In this document: one piece after another, positions 39,969-45,672 of the stretch | Numbering within the stretch: the stretch's first letter is position 1 | Layout of the letters: each line of letters begins with the position of its first letter | Source: Actinomycetes bacterium | Lineage (GTDB): Bacteria; Actinomycetota; Acidimicrobiia; Acidimicrobiales; Acidimicrobiaceae | Direction of reading: 5' to 3' | Assembly (NCBI GenBank): GCA_021799035.1 | Contig: JAJZBG010000011.1 | Location: 17,024-62,695 of the forward strand | Length of the DNA: 45,672 nt | Translations under genes and position numbers: made by a program | The notes under the pieces: generated by a model | What the model saw: only the letters and a program-made list of their open reading frames with translations | Databases searched by the model: none | What the model was told of the DNA's origin: nothing

Positions 39969-40553
39969 CTAAGCACTGGCGGAAGAAGAGCTAGAGGCCG
40001 TTCCATTAGGAGGTGGGAAAGGGCCTCCGAAACGGCCTGCACCAGGCTTAGGGCGGGTACCCGGGGGTGGGGGTACACTTATGGAGACTGCATTGTTGGC
40101 TGTCTCTGTGAGTCTTACGGTTACTGCGGTTCCTGTACTGATATCAGACGCCAAAGCAGATTCTGTCGTATTTCCAAATCTCGTGGTGGAAGTTATCGCT
40201 GCAGTGATCGTCGCTCCCGTATCTGGCCGGACAACTGTAATTGAGTTCGAAGAAATCGACTTGAGACTTCCAACCACCGAGATGATGGTCTTGTAACTGC
40301 CGTCCGATTGCTTGACAACGACCTCGGAATAAACGGAACGACCCATCCTCCGGCCCATTCGCCAATGAGGACGCCGTGTCGCTCCACTAGCCGGTACATT
40401 TGGTGTAGTATTCGTCGACGACGCTACCTTCGAAGTTGGCACGGAGTTCGAGGCGAGAGAGGAGCCGCCCGACGTCACGGTAAACGCTCCGAATCCCACC
40501 GCTGTGGCTGCTGCCAGACCCGCCGAGCCGAGCAGTAACCTCTTTCGCATCAT
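39969..40553 (-). CDS. Secreted DUF5666-like protein
   Basis: 194 residues. A basic start MMRKRLLL and a hydrophobic core to ~28 look like a signal peptide, followed by a Ser/Thr/Asn-rich linker. Residues about 80-155 (VVGSLKSISSNSITVVRPDTGAT, then ITSTTRFG) match the small beta-barrel pattern of DUF5666 domains. The C-terminus is Pro/Gly-rich and ends in a serine run. The ATG at 40553 has AAGGAG upstream. The function is unknown. Confidence 0.75.
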   Translation of the reverse strand: MMRKRLLLGSAGLAAATAVGFGAFTVTSGGSSLASNSVPTSKVASSTNTTPNVPASGATRRPHWRMGRRMGRSVYSEVVVKQSDGSYKTIISVVGSLKSISSNSITVVRPDTGATITAAITSTTRFGNTTESALASDISTGTAVTVRLTETANNAVSISVPPPPGTRPKPGAGRFGGPFPPPNGTASSSSSASA

Positions 40554-40656
40554 GAACTACTCCTTCAAGTCATGCCGAGCTTTTCAGAACATCTAAGTCG
40601 CCCACCTTTAGCACTAGCTAGAAAGAAGCTAAAGAGTTCCTGTGACTTGGAAGCAG

Positions 40657-41247
40657 TTACTGAGACCCTTCAGCCAGAAATGCTTTGAATTTTGAAATCG
40701 CTCGAGCGCGGTGGGATAAAGCTGCCTTCTCGCCAGAGGTCATCTCTCCAAATGTCCTACCGTCGCCTTCGGCTGGCACAAAAACGGGATCGTAACCGAA
40801 GCCGTGAGTTCCACTTTCCTTTTCAGTGATATATCCGTCGCATCGCCCATGAAAGTACCTGGCCTCGCCGACCGAATCCGACGGCGAATAAACGCAAAGA
40901 ACGGTTTCAAAATAGGCCGATCGGTCCGTTGCATTTCCAAGCACCTCGAGCAATTTTGCCCTGTTTGAAGCATCATCGCCTTGAGGACCGGAAAAGCGCG
41001 CAGAATGCACGCCCGGCGCTCCACCCAAGGCGGTCACAAACAGCCCAGAATCATCGGCCACCACAACGGTACCCAGAAAGTCTGCAGCACTCCGTGCCTT
41101 CCTATAGGCATTTTCTGCAAGCGTAGCCCCGTTCTCTTCGACAAGAGGAAGATTGTCGGGGATGATGACTTCAGCGACGCTGCCAAGGATTTCTTGAAAC
41201 TCTCTGCCCTTGCCCACATTTGTCGTAGCGACCACAATCCCCGTCAA
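40657..41247 (-). CDS. rdgB: XTP/dITP pyrophosphatase (RdgB/HAM1)
   Basis: 196 residues. The N-terminal VVATTNVGKGREFQEIL is the substrate loop, and VVADDSGLFVTALGGAPGVHSARFSG is the central family signature. GFGYDPVFVP and KAALSHRARAI complete it. The enzyme hydrolyses non-canonical purine triphosphates such as dITP and XTP to prevent their incorporation in DNA. It starts 3 bp after the rph stop. Confidence 0.95.
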   Translation of the reverse strand: MTGIVVATTNVGKGREFQEILGSVAEVIIPDNLPLVEENGATLAENAYRKARSAADFLGTVVVADDSGLFVTALGGAPGVHSARFSGPQGDDASNRAKLLEVLGNATDRSAYFETVLCVYSPSDSVGEARYFHGRCDGYITEKESGTHGFGYDPVFVPAEGDGRTFGEMTSGEKAALSHRARAISKFKAFLAEGSQ

Positions 41248-41250
41248 CGC

Positions 41251-42018
41251 TCAGTTCCTGAACAGCTCTGGCTTAGGCGATGCCAGAGTGGAGAGGGCCT
41301 TCGATTGAACCTCGAGGATTTCTGCTATGCCGTGCTCTGCAAGTGAGAGCATGTCGTCAAGCTGAGATTTAGTATACGGAGAATTTTCAGCGGTTCCTTG
41401 AACCTCGACAAAATGACCATCCGACGTCATCACGACATTCATGTCGACCTCCGCCCTCACGTCTTCCGAATAGTCCAGGTCAAGAAGAACGCCTCCCTCG
41501 ACAATGCCCACCGAAACAGCCGCGCAGTAGGCTAGAAGCACATTTGGACCAACTCTGTAGGCCTGTTCCATCCGCGAGACAGCGTCGGCTAGTGCGACAT
41601 AAGCGCCGCAGATCGAGGCGGTTCTCGTGCCTCCATCTGCTTGAAGAACGTCACAGTCGACTATTAGCTGCTTTTCTCCTAGTGCGTTCAAGTCGACCAC
41701 TGCCCTTATGGACCTGCCAATAAGCCGCTGAATTTCTTGGGTACGCCCGCTCTGTCTTCCTCTAACTGCTTCCCTGCTCACCCTTTCTGGAGACGATCCA
41801 GGCAGCAGTGAGTACTCTGCAGTGATCCAGCCTTTGCCTGTTCCACGGAGCCAAGGTGGAACTTTTTCGTCCAAGGAGACGGTGCAGAGGACTCTGGTCC
41901 TTCCCATGCTCACCAATACTGATCCCAGGGCCATTTCGGTGTAGTCCCGTTCAAATGTGCAAGTCCTGATCTCATCCACTTGCCTGCCGTCGCGTCTCAC
42001 CAAAGACTTCCTTTCCAA
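41251..42018 (-). CDS. rph: Ribonuclease PH
   Basis: 255 residues. RGTGKGWITAEYSLLPGSS and RQSGRTQEIQRLIGRSIRAV are the phosphate-binding and RNA-binding segments of the family. DCDVLQADGGTRTASI holds the Asp pair. It trims tRNA 3' ends by phosphorolysis. It overlaps the murI stop by 22 bp and is followed by rdgB, the arrangement found in mycobacteria. Confidence 0.96.
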   Translation of the reverse strand: MERKSLVRRDGRQVDEIRTCTFERDYTEMALGSVLVSMGRTRVLCTVSLDEKVPPWLRGTGKGWITAEYSLLPGSSPERVSREAVRGRQSGRTQEIQRLIGRSIRAVVDLNALGEKQLIVDCDVLQADGGTRTASICGAYVALADAVSRMEQAYRVGPNVLLAYCAAVSVGIVEGGVLLDLDYSEDVRAEVDMNVVMTSDGHFVEVQGTAENSPYTKSQLDDMLSLAEHGIAEILEVQSKALSTLASPKPELFRN

Positions 42019-42812
42019 ACCACTTGTTTCGCATCTTCGAGCTCAGGACCAAGGAACCTGTGACCCAACTCCTTGAACCTTTCGGGATCTCCGGATGACA
42101 AGAAGACGTAATTTCCCGCCGAACCTTCCGGTGCAGAAACTCCAGACGTCGACAGGAGTTCTCTGACCTCAAATGCAGTCTCCTCAGCAGAGGATATCAG
42201 CACCACGTCTCTCCCGACAACGTCTTGAATGACCCTGGCCAGAAACGGGTAGTGGGTACACCCCAACAAGAGTGTATCAACCTTGGCTGCGGTAATAGGA
42301 TACAGCAGCCTAGCTGCCAGCACTCTAACCTGCTCCGAGTCAGTTTCCCCCGCCTCGACAAATTCCACAAGTCCGGGACACGCCGCACAAGTCAGATCGA
42401 TAGTCGGATCCAGGCCTGCGACTTCCTTTTGGTATGCCCCAGAAGCGATGGTACCGACTGTCCCTATGACTCCCAAGCGGCCTGCCTGAGAGGCAGCCAC
42501 TGCTGAACGCGCCCCAGCTCCTATTACGCCGACTATGGGCAGTGTGAATTTAGCTCGCAAGGAGTCAAGCGCCACTGACGAGGCCGTGTTACAGGCGACT
42601 ATCAGCATCTTCACGTTATAGATTGAGATCAAGTATTCAGCTATTTGATGGGAAAATCTCACGATCTCCTCGGGGCGACGAGGGCCGTACGGATACCGTG
42701 CGGAATCACCGAGATAGACGAGCGACTCATTTGGAACAAGGTCAACTAGCGCCCGCACGATGGACAGCCCGCCAAAGCCGCTATCGAAGATACCAATAGG
42801 CCGAGGATCCAC
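41997..42812 (-). CDS. murI: Glutamate racemase
   Basis: 271 residues. GIFDSGFGGLSIVRAL near residue 7, then Cys74 in VACNTAS and Cys185 in GCTHYPF provide the two catalytic cysteines. YLGDSARYPYG is the substrate loop. The enzyme makes D-glutamate for peptidoglycan. It overlaps rph at its end. Confidence 0.96.
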   Translation of the reverse strand: MDPRPIGIFDSGFGGLSIVRALVDLVPNESLVYLGDSARYPYGPRRPEEIVRFSHQIAEYLISIYNVKMLIVACNTASSVALDSLRAKFTLPIVGVIGAGARSAVAASQAGRLGVIGTVGTIASGAYQKEVAGLDPTIDLTCAACPGLVEFVEAGETDSEQVRVLAARLLYPITAAKVDTLLLGCTHYPFLARVIQDVVGRDVVLISSAEETAFEVRELLSTSGVSAPEGSAGNYVFLSSGDPERFKELGHRFLGPELEDAKQVVWKGSLW

Positions 42813-42893
42813 TTCGCCAGTCTAACCACGGAATCGCAAAGACCTAGAGGCAAGGTCCAAAGATCTATAGGGTTGACGCTGAGTTGCCGGCAA

Positions 42894-43841
42894 CTAGAAG
42901 TAAATTATCTTCTTGGCCCGCTCTGTCACCTGGTCGATATCATCGGTCCAAGCGCCCGTGGAGAGGTATTTCCAACCTCCATCACAGACAATCGTGACTA
43001 TCGTCCCCTCGTCTATAGACTTTGCGCACTTCACTGCGCCAGCCATTATTGCGCCTGACGAGATCCCAACGAACAGCCCCGCCTCCGTCATTCTTCTTGT
43101 CCACTCGATCGACTCTTTAGGACCGACCACTGTCTTTCGGTCAAGAAGGTGCTCTCCATCGTTATCGAGAAATACTGGAGGTATGTAGCCGTCATCGAGA
43201 TTCCGCAACCCGTCTACCATCTCACCAGAAGGAGGCTCAATTGCCCATACTTGAACGTTTGGGTTCTTCTCCTTCAAATAATGGCCAACGCCCATTAGGG
43301 TTCCTGAGGTTCCAAGGCCTGCAATAAAGTGCGTAATTTCGGGAACATCCTCCCAAATCTCGGGACCGGTTGTCTCATAGTGAGCCCTCGGATTCGCAGG
43401 ATTGGCATACTGGTAGAGAAATACGTACTCCGGATGCTCCTCGGCCATGGCACGCGCCATCTTCACCGCCCCATTGGACCCTTCAGAACCTGGCGATTCG
43501 ATTATCTCTGCCCCCCAGAGTTGAAGTAGCTGCTTCCGCTCTATTGACACGTTAGACGGCAGCACAATCTTAAGGTGGTATCCCTTGACTTTGCACACCA
43601 TCGCAAGTCCGATCCCAGTGTTGCCGGACGAAGGTTCCAACAATGTCTGTCCCGGCTGAAGCAGTCCAGACTTCTCCGCATCTTCAATCATGGCGAGCGC
43701 TATTCGGTCCTTAACTGAACCACCGGGATTCTGCCCCTCAAGCTTTGCCAGAATCCTCACTCTCGGGTTTGGGCTGAGCTGGCTCACGTCCACTATCGGG
43801 GTCTTGCCGATCGTGTCCAAAATACTGGAATACACCGCCAT
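42894..43841 (-). CDS. cysM: O-phosphoserine/CysO-dependent cysteine synthase CysM
   Basis: 315 residues. The PLP lysine is Lys44 in GGSVKDR, and SSGNTG is the substrate loop. It is especially close to M. tuberculosis CysM: YLSTGAW and GWKYLSTGA, LYQYANPANPRAHY, and GLRNLDDG, which has the Arg that recognises the phosphate of O-phosphoserine. It takes sulfur from the CysO thiocarboxylate. cysO lies 57 bp upstream and mec before that, so all three CysM-pathway genes sit together. Confidence 0.95.
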   Translation of the reverse strand: MAVYSSILDTIGKTPIVDVSQLSPNPRVRILAKLEGQNPGGSVKDRIALAMIEDAEKSGLLQPGQTLLEPSSGNTGIGLAMVCKVKGYHLKIVLPSNVSIERKQLLQLWGAEIIESPGSEGSNGAVKMARAMAEEHPEYVFLYQYANPANPRAHYETTGPEIWEDVPEITHFIAGLGTSGTLMGVGHYLKEKNPNVQVWAIEPPSGEMVDGLRNLDDGYIPPVFLDNDGEHLLDRKTVVGPKESIEWTRRMTEAGLFVGISSGAIMAGAVKCAKSIDEGTIVTIVCDGGWKYLSTGAWTDDIDQVTERAKKIIYF

Positions 43842-43898
43842 AGAAATATCTTTCTCTAACTAAAACAAATCTGAAGAGACGAAAATTAACAAGAGTCG

Positions 43899-44180
43899 CT
43901 AAAAAGAACCGCCAGCTACTGCCGGAAGTATTGACACGACGTCACCCTCTATGACCTTCGTGTCAAGTTTGTCAAGGTACCTCACATCGTCGTCATTGAG
44001 GTATACGTTTACAAACCTGTGCAAAGAACCGTCGGAAGAAAGGACCTGACTTCCAAGACCTGGGTAGCTGTCAGCGAGAGCTTTCAGTATCTCACCAATG
44101 GTCTCGCCCTCAACGGTTACGTTGGCTTGGCCGCTCGCTGCAGCTCGAAGCACTGTTGGTAGGCGAACTTCAATTGCCAC
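43899..44180 (-). CDS. cysO: Sulfur-carrier protein CysO (ubiquitin-like), with GGSF tail
   Basis: 93 residues of the MoaD/ThiS beta-grasp family. LHRFVNVYLNDDDVRYLD and the end VVSILPAVAGGSF are nearly the same as mycobacterial CysO, which ends in AVAGG. The thiocarboxylate must be on the second Gly, so the last two residues, Ser-Phe, have to be removed. QbsE of pseudomonads carries a similar GGCF end that is trimmed by a JAMM protease. The start has a ribosome site AGGAGG about 7 bases before it. Confidence 0.95.
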   Translation of the reverse strand: MAIEVRLPTVLRAAASGQANVTVEGETIGEILKALADSYPGLGSQVLSSDGSLHRFVNVYLNDDDVRYLDKLDTKVIEGDVVSILPAVAGGSF

Positions 44181-44216
44181 GGCTCCTCCTGAAAGTTGAC
44201 TTAATCGATTATTATT

Positions 44217-44618
44217 CTAGCAATTAAGCCTAACAACAGACTCTTCTACTATGTTCCCATCAACGATAGTAAATGACCGGAGAATCGGATCTTTGTGCTT
44301 CAATGACACAAGGATGTAGTGCCAACTCGGGTCTGGAGCTTGAGCAACATCAGTAGGCGAAGGATATGCTTCAGAATGCGTGTGAGAATGCATGACTCCA
44401 ATGATTGATACGCTATTTGCCTCGGCATCTCTATCGGCCTTTAGGTAGTCAAGCGGATTCACTGTATAGATTCGGGCAGATGCAGCGTCATTTCTGGTAC
44501 GATAGAAGCCCTTTACCGTGTCGTTTTCCCCGGATATGAGGCCGCATGCTTCAAGTGGGTATTCGCGAATTGCATGAGCGATCATCTGGTCAAGGTAGAT
44601 TTGCGAAATAGTAAGCAC
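44217..44618 (-). CDS. mec: CysO-cysteine hydrolase Mec (JAMM/MPN+ metalloprotease)
   Basis: 133 residues. The JAMM zinc motif is visible as H-S-H near residue 77, followed by the SPTDV segment, with an upstream Glu in PLEACGLISG. In mycobacteria Mec frees cysteine from CysO after the CysM reaction and regenerates CysO. Here it may also trim the GGSF end. The start is GTG at 44618, 29 bp from the divergent smpB start, so the promoters must overlap. An ATG 11 codons later is an alternative. Confidence 0.92.
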   Translation of the reverse strand: MLTISQIYLDQMIAHAIREYPLEACGLISGENDTVKGFYRTRNDAASARIYTVNPLDYLKADRDAEANSVSIIGVMHSHTHSEAYPSPTDVAQAPDPSWHYILVSLKHKDPILRSFTIVDGNIVEESVVRLNC

Positions 44619-44647
44619 CCTTGGCAGGTTAGCTTGATGGAAGACAC

Positions 44648-45151
44648 ATGGTAGCCAAAAAACTCAAAGCAGCTAAGCAACCGGGCACAACCGGCATCAA
44701 GATAGTTTCGCAAAACCGTAAAGCTCGATACGATTACGAGATCATTCAGACCTTCGAGGCTGGGATCGAGCTCAAAGGGTCTGAAATCAAGTCGGTGAGG
44801 CTTGGAAAGGCCCAGCTCAGGGATAGCTTCGTCAGAATCGACAACGGGGAAGCCTGGGTATACCAGGCCCATATTCCTCCCTATGATTTTGCCCACGGAT
44901 TTGGCTCACATGATCCCGATAGGCCAAAGAAGCTTCTCCTGCACAAGGATGAGATAGATGAGCTGGCAGTTCGTACAAAGCTGCAGTCCCTGACGATAGT
45001 GCCCCTGTCGATATATCTCAAAAATGGCCGAGCAAAAATGGAGATTGCCCTGGCAAAAGGTCGCAAGAGCTATGACAAGCGCTCTGCGATCGCCCAACGC
45101 GACGCGAGCAGAGAAATCGCAAGGGAGCTTGCGGGAGCCCGTAGACGATAG
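44648..45151 (+). CDS. smpB: SsrA-binding protein SmpB
   Basis: 167 residues. NRKARYDYEIIQTFEAGIELKGSEIKS opens the OB-fold, and GRAKMEIALAKGRKSYDKR is the basic tail that guides tmRNA. It binds tmRNA to rescue stalled ribosomes. The ssrA gene starts 46 bp downstream, so the two rescue components are linked. The ATG at 44648 is the start. Confidence 0.97.
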   Translation: MVAKKLKAAKQPGTTGIKIVSQNRKARYDYEIIQTFEAGIELKGSEIKSVRLGKAQLRDSFVRIDNGEAWVYQAHIPPYDFAHGFGSHDPDRPKKLLLHKDEIDELAVRTKLQSLTIVPLSIYLKNGRAKMEIALAKGRKSYDKRSAIAQRDASREIARELAGARRR

Positions 45152-45197
45152 AGCGTTGCCTCTAATGCTGTAGAATTAATTGATTGGATTACCATAC

Positions 45198-45548
45198 GGG
45201 GGTGACAGGCTTCGACTTTGGTCGTCGAGGTAGGAGAAGCGAGCCGTGGTCTCCGGAGCCACGTAAAAGAGCCGGAAACATAAAATAAACGACGAGTCAC
45301 AACTCGCCCTTGCCGCTTAATAAGTAGGCAACGTTCGGCCACTCTCGGTCTCATGGAGTGAATCTGAGCGACGAAAAGTGAGACTTGCTTTGGCCGTTTA
45401 GCCCAAGGGCGGCCACTGGACAACTTTTTGGGATAAGCCTGCGGAAGACTGATAGGGGTCATTCGAGGCCGACAATTCTTCTCTATCTGCGCTCGGAGAA
45501 GCCCTACTGAGAAACTGAAGGACGCGGGTTCAATTCCCGCCACCTCCA
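45198..45548 (+). ncRNA. ssrA: tmRNA (ssrA)
   Basis: The 5' GGGGGTGACAGGC pairs with the 3' CACCTCC to make the tRNA-like acceptor stem, and GGTTCAATTCCCGCC is the T-arm. The reading frame at 45288-45320 encodes NDESQLALAA followed by two TAA stops, the usual ALAA-ending proteolysis tag; the resume codon may lie one or more codons upstream. No CCA is encoded directly after the discriminator. It sits after smpB. Confidence 0.93.
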
Positions 45549-45566
45549 CGATTTGCCGTGAAAAGC

Positions 45567-45601
45567 CTACCGGTGTCCCCCTGATGGGTGGGCACCGGTA
45601 G
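45567..45601 (+). terminator. Perfect 9-bp stem downstream of tmRNA
   Basis: CTACCGGTG at 45567-45575 pairs perfectly with CACCGGTAG at 45593-45601. The loop has CCCC and GGG that can extend the stem. There is no T-run after it, so it may be a structured end rather than a classic terminator. The DNA beyond it is visibly richer in GC than the rest of the window. Confidence 0.5.
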
Positions 45602-45672
45602 CGTGTCCGGGACGGTTGCGGCGCCGGTGGCTGTCTCGGTTCTCCCAGTCGGCGGCACCCAGAAGTACGGGT

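Noticed and set aside
45602-45672. Terminal inverted repeat of an insertion sequence at the right edge
   Set aside because: Only about 70 bases are available, and no matching second end or transposase is visible.

Overview
The window looks like a chromosomal segment of an actinobacterium of moderate GC content. The right end carries mec-cysO-cysM-murI-rph-rdgB, close to the mycobacterial Rv1334-Rv1341 order, next to smpB-ssrA. Mid-window there is a ubiA-dprE1-dprE2 operon for decaprenylphosphoryl-arabinose. A SpoIID-type secreted protein with 42-residue GYW/FGDA repeats is of a kind I associate with Acidimicrobiia. That class is my best inference; it is not proven by anything in the window. 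No transposase, CRISPR array or phage gene was found.

Positions 1-16231 are a catabolic/accessory region. A two-domain cupin protein and a divergent NTF2/SnoaL-like protein are followed by a small ParB/sulfiredoxin-like protein and an aquaporin. Next come a PaaK-type aryl-CoA ligase and three overlapping genes for a molybdenum hydroxylase. The hydroxylase FAD subunit has the four-cysteine insertion diagnostic of 4-hydroxybenzoyl-CoA reductase. Then come UbiX (prenyl-FMN synthesis), a UbiD-family (de)carboxylase, an MFS exporter and an NAD(P) aldehyde dehydrogenase. Together they suggest conversion of a hydroxylated arene or aryl acid to a CoA thioester followed by reductive removal of a ring hydroxyl. 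The substrate is not determined by the sequence.

Positions 16338-22145 encode cytochrome bd oxidase and its assembly ABC exporter (cydA-cydB-cydD-cydC, reading leftward), consistent with life at low oxygen.

Positions 22728-37444 are a cell-envelope and carbohydrate region. It starts with a two-domain sucrose-phosphate-synthase-like protein that appears to lack a normal start codon. The decaprenylphosphoryl-arabinose operon follows; its DprE1 has Ala where the benzothiazinone-target Cys sits in M. tuberculosis. Next are the SpoIID repeat protein, a tightly overlapped methyltransferase plus three GT4 glycosyltransferase operon, and a Wzm/Wzt polysaccharide exporter that converges on it with a 44-bp overlap.

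Positions 37545-45672 are mostly housekeeping: clpP, an MFS transporter, tRNA-Leu(UAG), a secreted DUF5666-like protein, rdgB, rph, murI, the CysM/CysO/Mec protein-thiocarboxylate cysteine pathway, smpB and tmRNA. The CysO sulfur carrier ends in GGSF rather than GG, so it should need trimming, plausibly by the adjacent JAMM protease.

Start sites were chosen by Shine-Dalgarno spacing and family knowledge. All functions are predictions from translated sequence.
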